A stretch of 64,000 bases of DNA. It comes from Methanoculleus frigidifontis (GTDB lineage Archaea; Halobacteriota; Methanomicrobia; Methanomicrobiales; Methanoculleaceae). The position numbers were made by a program, and so were the translations under genes. Positions 34,399-42,638 of this stretch are shown here, in pieces. Below the pieces are notes generated by a model, which saw nothing but the letters and a program-made list of their open reading frames with translations, had not been told where the DNA came from and searched no databases. Where the stretch lies: assembly GCF_030464345.1 (NCBI RefSeq), contig NZ_VCYH01000004.1:186001-250000 (forward strand), read 5' to 3'. Each line of letters opens with the position of its first letter. Positions within the stretch are counted from its first letter, which is position 1.

Positions 34399-35748
34399 AT
34401 GCCTCCGCCGCCAGACAGCCCCGGAAGAGTGCCCGCAAAGACGCTCTACCCGCTCTTTGCGGTGAGCTTCATCGGCAGCCTCGGGTTTTCGATCGTCCTC
34501 CCGTTCCTGGTCTTCCTGGTGAACGATTTCGGGGGAAACGCCCTCATCTATGGGCTGCTCGGCTCCACCTACCCGGCGTTCCAGCTTGCCGGCGCCCCGC
34601 TCCTCGGCCGGGCGTCCGACCTCTACGGGCGCAAGAGGATCCTCCTCCTCTCGCAGGCCGGGACATTCATATCCTGGTGCATCTTCCTTGCCGCACTCTT
34701 CCTCCCGGTCACCGTGCTCGCCGCCGTCGACTCCGGGATTCTCGGCGCCTTCACTCTCACCCTGCCGCTCCTCGTCCTCTTCATCGCCCGGGCGCTCGAC
34801 GGGATCACCGGCGGCAACGTCTCGGTGGCGAACGCCTACCTCGCCGACATCACCGAAGAGGCGGAGCGGAACCGCAACTACGGCCGGATGTCGGTCGCAT
34901 CGAACGTCGGGTTCATCCTCGGCCCGGCGCTTGCGGCGCTGCTCGGCGGCACCCGCTACGGGCAGGTCCCGCCCGTCCTCGCGGCGCTCATCATCGCCCT
35001 GATCGGCGTGATCGTCGTCGCGGTCTGGCTTCCTGAGCGGCGCCCCTGCCGCATCACCGAAAAACCGGAGAAGCCTGGCATCAGGACAGTCTTCGGGCAG
35101 GAGCAGAAGGAGTGCTACCGGATCGAGGGCGAAGAGGAGGACGCGGGGCTCTCCTTCCGCGGTGTCTTCACCCTTCGCCACGTCCCCTACATCCTGCTCC
35201 TCTACTTCCTCATCTACCTCGGATTCAACATCTTCTACACCGCCTTCCCAGTCTATGCCGCAGGCCCGCTCGCGTGGACCTCCACCACACTCGGCCTCTA
35301 CCTCGCGGCGCTCAGCGGCATGATGGCCTTCGTCCAGGGGCCGGTGCTCTCGCGGCTCTCTGACCGGATCGCCGAAGGCTACCTGATCGTCGCCGGGAGC
35401 GCCGTCCTCGGGGTGAACTTCATCCTCCTCGCCACCGGCAACCTGCTGCTCATCTACCTGGCCGCCGTCTTCATCGCCGTCGGCAACGGGCTGATGTGGC
35501 CGTCGACCCTCTCGGCGCTCTCAAAGTTTGCGGGGAAGCGCTACCAGGGAGCGGTGCAGGGATTTGCGAGCAGCGCCGGGAGCCTCGCGAGCATCGTCGG
35601 GCTGATCGCCGGCGGACTCCTCTACGAGCAGCTGGGCGCCGTCACCTTCCTGGTCACCGCAGGCGTCATCTACCTCGTCTTCGTCCTCTCGCTCCGGGTG
35701 CTCGGCTTCCGGCGGGTGCAGGAAGGCGGGGCGAAGACGGGCACCTGA
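34399..35748 (+). CDS. MFS transporter (TetA-like), tandem paralogue 2
   Basis: 449 residues, very similar to the preceding gene throughout: GRASDLYGRKRILLL, DGITGGNVSVANAYLADITE, VFGQEQKECYRIEGEEED and GNGLMWPSTLSALSKFAGKR all have direct counterparts. GGCTATATGAA about 40 nt upstream is its TATA box; it would place transcription after the longer ATG at 34363, so I start at 34399 (MPPPPDSPG). A tandem duplication with separate promoters suggests divergence in substrate or regulation. Confidence 0.87.
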   Translation: MPPPPDSPGRVPAKTLYPLFAVSFIGSLGFSIVLPFLVFLVNDFGGNALIYGLLGSTYPAFQLAGAPLLGRASDLYGRKRILLLSQAGTFISWCIFLAALFLPVTVLAAVDSGILGAFTLTLPLLVLFIARALDGITGGNVSVANAYLADITEEAERNRNYGRMSVASNVGFILGPALAALLGGTRYGQVPPVLAALIIALIGVIVVAVWLPERRPCRITEKPEKPGIRTVFGQEQKECYRIEGEEEDAGLSFRGVFTLRHVPYILLLYFLIYLGFNIFYTAFPVYAAGPLAWTSTTLGLYLAALSGMMAFVQGPVLSRLSDRIAEGYLIVAGSAVLGVNFILLATGNLLLIYLAAVFIAVGNGLMWPSTLSALSKFAGKRYQGAVQGFASSAGSLASIVGLIAGGLLYEQLGAVTFLVTAGVIYLVFVLSLRVLGFRRVQEGGAKTGT

Positions 35749-35793
35749 CGGAAAGGGAGATATGCCGCGAGCAAGAGTAGGGAGCAGGATCGC

Positions 35794-36759
35794 ATGGGCG
35801 GAGACATCATCGAAGTCGAGAACCTCACGCACGCGTTCGACGGCTTTCAGGCGGTGAAAGGGATCAGTTTCTCGGTTCGGGAGGGCGAGATCTTCTCGTT
35901 CCTGGGGCCGAACGGGGCGGGGAAGAGCACCACCATTAACGTGCTGATCACCCTCCTCCCCCTGCAGAGCGGGAGGGTGCGGATCGCCGGCTACGACGTG
36001 GCGCGGGAGCCTGCGCGGGTGCGGGAATCGATCGGCGTCGTCTTCCAGAACGAGGTGCTCGACCGCGACCTCACGGTCCGGGAGACGATGGAGTTTCACG
36101 GCCGGCTCTACGGGATCCCGCGGGACGAGCGGCGGGCGAAGATCGAGGAGATGCTCGGTATCGTGAAACTGACCGGGAAACGGGACGAGCGGACGAAGAA
36201 CCTCTCAGGAGGGATGAAGCGAAGGCTCGAGATCGCCCGCGGCCTGATGACACAGCCGCAGGTGCTCTTCCTCGACGAGCCGACGATCGGCCTCGACCCC
36301 CAGACGCGCCTGAAGATGTGGGACTACATCGAGCAGGTCAACGAAGCAGGGACGACGATCTTTCTCACCACGCACTACATGGACGAGGCGGACACCCTCT
36401 CCGACCGGATCAGCATCATCGATCACGGGGAGATCGTCACCACCGGCACCCCCGACAGCCTGAAGAACGCCCTCGGCGAGGACGTCATCTACCTGGAGAC
36501 GACCGACAACCGGGCGGCGGAGAAGGCGCTCGGCAGCCTCAAAAGCGTTCGGAACACCATGGCATCGCCGCGCGGCCTCGTCGTCACCATCACCGAGGAC
36601 GGCAGCCGCTGCCTCCCGGCCGTCATAGACCGGGTGCGGGGAGAGGGGATCGCCATCCGGAGCGTCAACCTCAAAAAACCCTCCATGGACGACGTCTTCG
36701 TCCACTACACCGGCAGGGAGCTCCGGGATACCGGCGAAGCAGGGAGGGGCGGGTCGTGA
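35794..36759 (+). CDS. ABC-2 type exporter, ATP-binding protein
   Basis: This 321-residue ATPase resembles daunorubicin-resistance DrrA. Walker A GPNGAGKS (about 44-51), Q-loop VVFQNEVLDRDLT, signature LSGGMKRR, Walker B QVLFLDEPTIGLDP, H-loop THYMDEAD, and the DrrA C-terminal tail that docks to the permease (SVNLKKPSMDDVFVHYTGRE). It powers export through the adjacent permease. The permease start overlaps or directly follows its stop. Confidence 0.92.
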   Translation: MGGDIIEVENLTHAFDGFQAVKGISFSVREGEIFSFLGPNGAGKSTTINVLITLLPLQSGRVRIAGYDVAREPARVRESIGVVFQNEVLDRDLTVRETMEFHGRLYGIPRDERRAKIEEMLGIVKLTGKRDERTKNLSGGMKRRLEIARGLMTQPQVLFLDEPTIGLDPQTRLKMWDYIEQVNEAGTTIFLTTHYMDEADTLSDRISIIDHGEIVTTGTPDSLKNALGEDVIYLETTDNRAAEKALGSLKSVRNTMASPRGLVVTITEDGSRCLPAVIDRVRGEGIAIRSVNLKKPSMDDVFVHYTGRELRDTGEAGRGGS

Positions 36760-36761
36760 GG

Positions 36762-37592
36762 ATGGCGTTTTTGACCATCTACTGGCGGGACATGATCCGG
36801 TTTGTCCGGTTCCGGGCGCTGCTTTTTTCGTCGCTGCTCCAGCCCGCGCTCTGGATGGCCTTCTTCGGCGTCGCGATGTCCAGCAACTTCGACCGGCTGA
36901 CGAGCGCCGTCCCGGTCCCGGCGGGCGCCTTTTCCGTGGAGTACCTCACCTTCATGGCCGCCGGGGTGATCGCGATGACGACACTCTTCACCAGCCTCTT
37001 CGGCGGGATCAGCCTCCTCTTCGATAAGAACTGGGGGCTGATGCGGGAGATGATGGCGAGCCCCATACCGCGGACCGATATCATGATCGGGATCAGCCTC
37101 TCTGGGATGACCAAGTCCTTCATCCAGGTGCTGATCATCATGGTCTTCGGCCTGCTCATCGGGGTGAACTTCTTCCCCGGCTACCCGCCGCTGCAGATAG
37201 CCTACTCGGTGCTCGGCCTGCTCCTCTTCGTCGGCGTCTTCTCGCTCGGGTTTCTCTTCCTCTCCTCCACCATCTCCATGCGGATGGAGAGCCCCGAAGG
37301 GCTGCAGGGAGTGATAACCCTCCTGACGCTCCCGCTCTTCTTCGTCTCGAACGCACTCTACCCAATTCAGGCGTTCCCTCCCTTTCTCCAGGCCCTCTCC
37401 GTGCTCAACCCGCTCACCTACCTGGTCACCGGCATCCGCTACTTCACCATCGGCAGTGATTTCTTTGCTATCGGCACCCATTACTCCTACACGGCGATCG
37501 ATATCCTGATCGCATTCGGCGCGCTGGCGACCTTCACAACGGTGATGTACGCCGTCGCCTGGCAGACCTTCCGCAAAGCGGTGATCACATGA
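36762..37592 (+). CDS. ABC-2 type exporter, permease
   Basis: 276 residues with six membrane segments. The ABC-2 signature region reads NWGLMREMMASPIPRTDIMI, and the last helices contain LFFVSNALYPIQAFPPFLQA, typical of DrrB-like permeases. The start could also be the in-frame GTG at 36756 that overlaps the ATPase stop; AGGGGCGGG precedes both. Its stop overlaps the following lipoprotein gene (ATGA). The exported compound is unknown. Confidence 0.9.
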   Translation: MAFLTIYWRDMIRFVRFRALLFSSLLQPALWMAFFGVAMSSNFDRLTSAVPVPAGAFSVEYLTFMAAGVIAMTTLFTSLFGGISLLFDKNWGLMREMMASPIPRTDIMIGISLSGMTKSFIQVLIIMVFGLLIGVNFFPGYPPLQIAYSVLGLLLFVGVFSLGFLFLSSTISMRMESPEGLQGVITLLTLPLFFVSNALYPIQAFPPFLQALSVLNPLTYLVTGIRYFTIGSDFFAIGTHYSYTAIDILIAFGALATFTTVMYAVAWQTFRKAVIT

Positions 37593-38524
37593 CGATACTG
37601 AACGGAAAACCCGAAGCAGCGGCCATCCTGCTGCTGGTGCTGACGACGGCGCTCGTCTGCTCTTCCGGCTGCACCGTCCCGCCGCTCTTCGGCGGAGGCG
37701 CGACAGAAGAGGTCAACCTGACGGTTCCCGTAACGCCCGGAACAGCCCTCTTCGTGCAGAACCGCAACGGGGACGTGCACCTCACCACCGGGAACATGAG
37801 TGCCGTCTCGATCAGCGCGGTCAAACAAACGCCGCTTGCACAAGAGGAACTCTCGCTCGTCGAGATCATCGTCCGCGAGGAAGAACCCCTCCGGGTCGAG
37901 ACCGTGCGGGCGCGGGACACCGTGCAGGTCTCGGTCGACGAGCGGATCCGGATTCCCGCGTCGGTCGCCGTCGATACCGTCTCGACGACCAACGGCGATA
38001 TCGTCCTCGCAGGCACCGGAGGCGACGCACGGCTCATCACCTCGAACGGAAATATCACCGCAACCGGGGCGGGGGTCGTCCTCGCCCGGACGTCGAACGG
38101 ACAGGTTGCGGTGACGGATACGACGGGCGATCTCGCGGCGACCTCCACGAACGGCGGGATCACGCTCCGGAACGTGACCGGCTACGTCTCAGCGGTGACG
38201 AGCAACGCCGAGATTGCGATCCAGAACCCCGGGGGGATCGATACCATCAGGAGCACCAACGCGAGGATATCTGCAGACATCCCCGCGATCCGGGACAACG
38301 TCTCGGTCACCACCAGCAACGGCGACATCCGCCTGAAGATAGCACCCGATCTGAACGCAACCATCGTCGCCGGAACGAGCGGCGGCAGGATCGTCGCCAC
38401 CGATCTCCCTATCACGGTCGAAGAGACCGGGGAGACGACCCTGCAGGGAAGACTCGGGAGCGGAGGAGCGACCATCACGATCCTCACCTCGAACGGGGAT
38501 ATCGTCCTCTCTCCCCTCCCGTAG
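37589..38524 (+). CDS. DUF4097-type beta-helical lipoprotein
   Basis: 311 residues: lipoprotein signal (LLLVLTTALVCSSGC), then a right-handed beta-solenoid made of repeated TSNGDIxL-like units (TNGDIVLAGTGGDARLITSN, TSNGNITATG, TSNGDIRLKI, TSNGDIVLSP). This matches DUF4097/adhesin-like domains. Translational coupling to an ABC-2 exporter suggests it works with that transporter at the membrane surface, for example binding the exported molecule or sensing envelope state; that role is inference. Confidence 0.8.
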   Translation: MTILNGKPEAAAILLLVLTTALVCSSGCTVPPLFGGGATEEVNLTVPVTPGTALFVQNRNGDVHLTTGNMSAVSISAVKQTPLAQEELSLVEIIVREEEPLRVETVRARDTVQVSVDERIRIPASVAVDTVSTTNGDIVLAGTGGDARLITSNGNITATGAGVVLARTSNGQVAVTDTTGDLAATSTNGGITLRNVTGYVSAVTSNAEIAIQNPGGIDTIRSTNARISADIPAIRDNVSVTTSNGDIRLKIAPDLNATIVAGTSGGRIVATDLPITVEETGETTLQGRLGSGGATITILTSNGDIVLSPLP

Positions 38525-38579
38525 TTACCTTTATCGGGCACACGGCCCCCATCCAGTGGTACAGGAGTACATCGCTTTC

Positions 38580-39686
38580 ATGACAGCAGACGTCTACTTT
38601 GCCGATATTCGGGCACGGAGCAGCAGCGAGAGCAGAATTGCCAAACTCCGGCGCCTCTTCGACGCCGCCGGGTTCCCGGCCCTCGTCCGGCCGGGCGATC
38701 TGACCGCCGTCAAACTCCATTTCGGCGAGCGGGGCTGCGACACCTTCGTAAAGCCCGTCTTCGTCAGGCAGATCGTCGACCGGCTGAAGGAACAGGGGGC
38801 AAAACCCTTCCTCACCGACACCGGCACGCTGTATGCGGGCAGCAGGTCGAACGCGCTCGACCATATCGTCACCGCCGTCGAGCACGGGTTCGACTACGCT
38901 GTGGCGGGTGCCCCGGTGATCATCGCGGACGGGCTGCGGGGCGGCCACTTCACCGAGGTGAACGTCGGAAAACAGCACTTCGCCTCGGTCAGGATCGCCG
39001 GGGATATAGCAGCCGCCGACAGCATGATCGTCCTCTCGCACGTCAAGGGCCACGACCTCGCGGGGTTCGGTGGGGCGATCAAGAACCTCGCGATGGGGTG
39101 CGCACCGCCCGTCGGCAAGGCTGAGCAGCACGCAGGCCGCCCGCTCCTCGACGAAGCGGCGTGCACGGGCTGCGGGAAATGCACCGAGGTCTGCCCGTGG
39201 GCGGCGATGACGATGACCGGGGAACGCGCACGGTTCAACCCCGAACACTGCGTCGGCTGCGGCGACTGCATGCGCTCGTGCCCTGCAGGGGCGATCGAGT
39301 TCGACTGGACGACGGAGATCCGGCCGTTTCTCGAGCGGATGGTCGAGTATGCCTTCGGCGCCACGGTCGGAAAAGAGCGGCGGATCGGCTATGTCAACCT
39401 CCTGATGGACATCACCCCGGACTGCGACTGCGTTCCCTGGAGCGACGCTGCAGTCGTCCCCGATATCGGCATACTCGCATCCACCGATCCGGTGGCAATC
39501 GATCATGCGAGTTACGATCTCGTCAACAGCCAGACGGGGTTCCGGCAATCGCTCCTGAAACAGCACCACGCACCGGGCGGGGACAAGTTCCAGGGAACGT
39601 GGAGCTATACGGACGGGCGCTACCAGATCGCCTACGCAGCAGAGATCGATCTCGGCGAGAGCGACTACCGGCTGATCGAGATCTGA
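38580..39686 (+). CDS. DUF362 protein with 2[4Fe-4S] ferredoxin domain
   Basis: 368 residues. The N-terminal DUF362 region shows TAVKLHFGERGCDTFVKPVF and LSHVKGHDLAGFGGAIKNLA; a ferredoxin insertion near 195-245 has CTGCGKCTEVCP and CVGCGDCMRSCP; the C-terminal DUF362 segment ASTDPVAIDHASYDLV follows. Such proteins are widespread in anaerobes and their biochemistry is largely open; electron transfer is implied. A further CDCVPW motif may add a metal ligand. I start at 38580 (ATG); the open frame has a GTG 24 nt upstream. Confidence 0.88.
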   Translation: MTADVYFADIRARSSSESRIAKLRRLFDAAGFPALVRPGDLTAVKLHFGERGCDTFVKPVFVRQIVDRLKEQGAKPFLTDTGTLYAGSRSNALDHIVTAVEHGFDYAVAGAPVIIADGLRGGHFTEVNVGKQHFASVRIAGDIAAADSMIVLSHVKGHDLAGFGGAIKNLAMGCAPPVGKAEQHAGRPLLDEAACTGCGKCTEVCPWAAMTMTGERARFNPEHCVGCGDCMRSCPAGAIEFDWTTEIRPFLERMVEYAFGATVGKERRIGYVNLLMDITPDCDCVPWSDAAVVPDIGILASTDPVAIDHASYDLVNSQTGFRQSLLKQHHAPGGDKFQGTWSYTDGRYQIAYAAEIDLGESDYRLIEI

Positions 39687-39855
39687 GGGGGAGACGCCTC
39701 CTCACACCTCTCCCGGACGGCGTGGGAGTTGGTGGAAACCGGAGAATCCGACAGAAAACTCTTTGAAATCCGGATGCGGCAACACTGCAGGAGCGGATCG
39801 GAATCAAAGACACAATACCGGAGGGTTTATTGATTAATGCCCCCTATGTAGGGCT

Positions 39856-41235
39856 ATGGGGTGTTCGTCCCTCTCCGCATGGCGATATCTCTCGGACAGA
39901 TGGCTCATAGCCGTCCTGGTACTGTCGGTAGTTACCCTCCTCATCACGGCATATAGCCTGTGGCACCAGATCACCGGCATCTTTCCGCACCTCTTCTATA
40001 TCCCCATCCTCCTTGCCATATACCGGCACCCGCAGCGAGGGTTCGTCCTCGCCGTCGTCCTCGCCTCGCTCTACGCCATGATGGTCTACTTCTTCACGTA
40101 CCCCGACATGCTCGCGATAACGGAAGGGACGATCCGCTTTATCGTCATGGTCGGGATATCCGGGATCATCGCCTACCTGGTCGGCCGCCTGCGCGACCAG
40201 GAGAAGAAGTACCACAGCATCTTCGGCAATTCACAGGCCGGGATCTTTCTCGTCGACCTGCGCAGCCTGCAGATCACCGAGGTGAACCGGCGATGCGCCG
40301 AGATGCTGGGCTATATGTCCGATGAACTGACGGGGACCGCCATCAAGAGCGTCTGGAGGAAGAACGACGAACTCAAACAGTTCCTCTACCTGCTCGAGAA
40401 GGAGAACACCATCGATAACTACGAAGGAACATTCACCACCAGGGACGGGTCCATGCGCTACATGGTGCTCTCTGCAGGCGCGCTCTCTCCGTCGACCGCG
40501 GTCTGCACCGTGGTCGATATGACCGAGCGGCGGGAGGCCGAGCTGATGCTCCGGGGCGCCAGCGAGTTCGGCGGCATCCTCGTGCGGGAGCGGGACGAAC
40601 ATAGCCTCCTCCGCAAGGCCTGCTACCGGCTCGGTCATATCCGGGAGGGGCTGATCGTGTCGATCTGGCTCGGAAAGAGCGAGAAGGTCTCCCTCTTCGC
40701 CATCTCCGACGAGCACTACACCATCGTTGCGCACCACCGTCCGCTGCGCCGCCTCATCGAATCCGCCTACAAGACAGGCAGCATCGTATCGCGGCAGGCG
40801 GCCGATGCCGAATCCCGCGACAGGTGGCCGGACTCCATCGGCGATGTCCGCGCAATCCCCATGATCGCCGGGATTGAACCGGTCGGCGTCATCGCCGTCG
40901 CACGCACCGACGGCGGCAGCTTCACCGCAGAAGAGACCAATCTGCTTGCAACCCTCGCAAACGATCTCGGATCCGCCCTGAAACTCTCGGAGCTCGAGGA
41001 GGAGAAGCGCGAGGCCTACGGGCAGATTGACCGGAATATCGAGCAGTTTGCAATCCTCGGCGACCATATCAGAAACCCGCTGCAGGTGATCGTCGGCCTC
41101 GCGTGCCTCGAGGAGAACCCGGCATCCGGCAAGATCATCGAGCAGGCCTATACCATCCAGGGGATCGTGAACCGGCTGGACAGCGGCTGGATCGAATCTG
41201 CGATGATCCGGGAGTTCCTGCGGCGCCACTACTAG
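39856..41235 (+). CDS. Membrane PAS/GAF sensor with degenerate histidine-kinase tail
   Basis: 459 residues: three to four N-terminal membrane helices (LIAVLVLSVVTLLITAYSLW, PHLFYIPILLAIY, GFVLAVVLASLYAMMVYFF, FIVMVGISGIIAYLVG), a PAS domain (YHSIFGNSQAGIFLVDLRSL), a GAF-like domain (about 235-380), and a final segment FAILGDHIRNPLQVIVGLA resembling an H-box. No HATPase domain follows, so it cannot autophosphorylate by itself. It may be a truncated kinase, a decoy or a scaffold. The TATA box is not obvious. Confidence 0.8.
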   Translation: MGCSSLSAWRYLSDRWLIAVLVLSVVTLLITAYSLWHQITGIFPHLFYIPILLAIYRHPQRGFVLAVVLASLYAMMVYFFTYPDMLAITEGTIRFIVMVGISGIIAYLVGRLRDQEKKYHSIFGNSQAGIFLVDLRSLQITEVNRRCAEMLGYMSDELTGTAIKSVWRKNDELKQFLYLLEKENTIDNYEGTFTTRDGSMRYMVLSAGALSPSTAVCTVVDMTERREAELMLRGASEFGGILVRERDEHSLLRKACYRLGHIREGLIVSIWLGKSEKVSLFAISDEHYTIVAHHRPLRRLIESAYKTGSIVSRQAADAESRDRWPDSIGDVRAIPMIAGIEPVGVIAVARTDGGSFTAEETNLLATLANDLGSALKLSELEEEKREAYGQIDRNIEQFAILGDHIRNPLQVIVGLACLEENPASGKIIEQAYTIQGIVNRLDSGWIESAMIREFLRRHY

Positions 41236-41244
41236 CCGGCCGCT

Positions 41245-42198
41245 CTACAACCAGACCCAGGCAAGGAGAAAGATCACCGCCAGGGTGATGCCGTCGCGCA
41301 GAAGGGTTGAGTAGAGCATAATCTCCGTCCCGAGCTTCGGGCCGAAGATGGCGACGTAGAACGAACCGAACCACCGGAAGGCCAGGACAACGCTGGAGAG
41401 GAGGTTTCCGACGAGCAGCGTGACGATCACCTCTTTCCCTGAGATCTCACCAGCCGCGAGCAGGGCGGAGGCAACGCTCGCAGCGGCGACGAACGACCCG
41501 AACTTGGCGGCGATGATGCTGATCCCCTCGACCGGGACAGGGAAGTAGGCACTGATGCCGCTGAAGTACGCCGAGAACGCATCGAAGACCCCGAGCTCGA
41601 TGAGAAACGCCACGATGATGAGCGTCGGGATCATGATCGGGAGGATGCGCCGGAGCGTCCCTTTCGAGGACTGCCATGCTTCGGTAACGGTCTCTCTCCA
41701 CGGCCCGCGCTCCCTGCCGGAAGGGGCGGCGTCTCCATCATCGGTCGGGGGCGGAAGGAGCACTCTCCCTGCCACCGCCACGATACCGGTCTTGACAAAT
41801 CCGATCCCCATCAGGATAATAAAGTAAGCGACCCCGACCGTGCCGAGGAGCGGGACGTAGACCGGGAGCAGGTAGCGCCAGTGCATGACGATGCCGGGGA
41901 ACGAGTTCATCAGCGCGGCGATGATGAGCTCCCGCCGCCCGATCCGGTCGTTATGGTAGAAATCAACCAGCATTGCGTCCGCCGCGTGCGACGAGAGGAA
42001 AGCCATCAGAAAACTCGTGCCGCAGGCATCGGGGAGGTGCGCGAACGACGTGATCGGGCGGGCAAACCGGGCTATCGCATCCGTGACCCGCAGCGCAATC
42101 AGCACCTCTGCGATGAAGACACCGAAGATCACCACCGGCACCGTCCGGACGAGAAGATCGAGCGCAAGCTCTGCCGTCCCTTCAACGATACCGGTCAT
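41245..42198 (-). CDS. Nucleoside-recognition (Gate-domain) membrane protein
   Basis: 317 residues with about eight membrane segments. The N-terminal half (PITSFAHLPDACGTSFLMAF, LSSHAADAMLVDFYHN, ALMNSFPGIVMHWRYLLP) matches the nucleoside-recognition/Gate domain shared by FeoB, SpmA/B and concentrative nucleoside transporters. A second Gate-like region lies near the end (GISIIAAKFGSFVAAASVAS). Archaeal homologues are uncharacterised; transport of a small solute is the best guess. It converges with the sensor gene (9-nt gap). Confidence 0.75.
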   Translation of the reverse strand: MTGIVEGTAELALDLLVRTVPVVIFGVFIAEVLIALRVTDAIARFARPITSFAHLPDACGTSFLMAFLSSHAADAMLVDFYHNDRIGRRELIIAALMNSFPGIVMHWRYLLPVYVPLLGTVGVAYFIILMGIGFVKTGIVAVAGRVLLPPPTDDGDAAPSGRERGPWRETVTEAWQSSKGTLRRILPIMIPTLIIVAFLIELGVFDAFSAYFSGISAYFPVPVEGISIIAAKFGSFVAAASVASALLAAGEISGKEVIVTLLVGNLLSSVVLAFRWFGSFYVAIFGPKLGTEIMLYSTLLRDGITLAVIFLLAWVWL

Positions 42199-42344
42199 AC
42201 CATCACCACAGGCGCCCTCTCCTGTGCCGAACTGTTGGCTCTCCTATCAGAAAAAGGCCATTCGTTGCCGTGAACCCGCGCACCCTCCGGATGCGCCGTG
42301 CGGCCGGCCCGGAGAACTGCGATAAACAACCGTTAAATATCAGG

Positions 42345-42356
42345 TGCGTATACGCA
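42345..42356. promoter_or_regulatory. Perfect 12-bp palindrome TGCGTATACGCA downstream of a TATA box
   Basis: TTAAATAT at 42332-42339 is a TATA-like box; transcription would start near 42362. The palindrome lies between box and start, where a bound repressor would block initiation. It heads the symporter region. Confidence 0.5.
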
Positions 42357-42372
42357 TATCGGGAATTCACCT

Positions 42373-42447
42373 ATGGCGCATCTTTGCGTGAACCCCGATT
42401 GCACCGACGTGCAGAACGCATTCGCCTTTTTCTTCAGCTTTAGATAG
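42373..42447 (+). CDS. Possible 24-residue leader peptide
   Basis: A short frame MAHLCVNPDCTDVQNAFAFF ending FSFR lies just after the predicted transcription start and 65 nt before the symporter accessory gene. It has no clear ribosome site, so leaderless translation would be needed. It might be a regulatory upstream ORF or chance; I recognise no family. Confidence 0.2.
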   Translation: MAHLCVNPDCTDVQNAFAFFFSFR

Positions 42448-42512
42448 GGAACCGGCACGACGCCCGCGTTCCCGTGTATTGAACCGGTAATCCGTTACCG
42501 GGAGGACTATTT

Positions 42513-42638
42513 ATGCTCGGAATTACTGATCCCGCGATCTGGTTTGCATACGTGCTTGCGATTGGTCTTACGCTTGCGTGTATCCTGTACGGCCTTCTGA
42601 ACTGGAATATAGGGCTGGATGATAGTCATGGCAGTTGA
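42513..42638 (+). CDS. Symporter small accessory protein
   Basis: A 41-residue protein: MLGITDPAIWFAYVLAIGLT then LACILYGLLNWNIGLDD, forming a single membrane helix. GGAGG lies 7 nt before its ATG. Its stop overlaps the symporter start by 11 nt. Tiny proteins of this form (MLGIxDPxIWxAY...YGLxNWN) are known upstream of archaeal and bacterial sodium:solute symporters and are thought to be a structural subunit. Recognition is by motif and position. Confidence 0.78.
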   Translation: MLGITDPAIWFAYVLAIGLTLACILYGLLNWNIGLDDSHGS

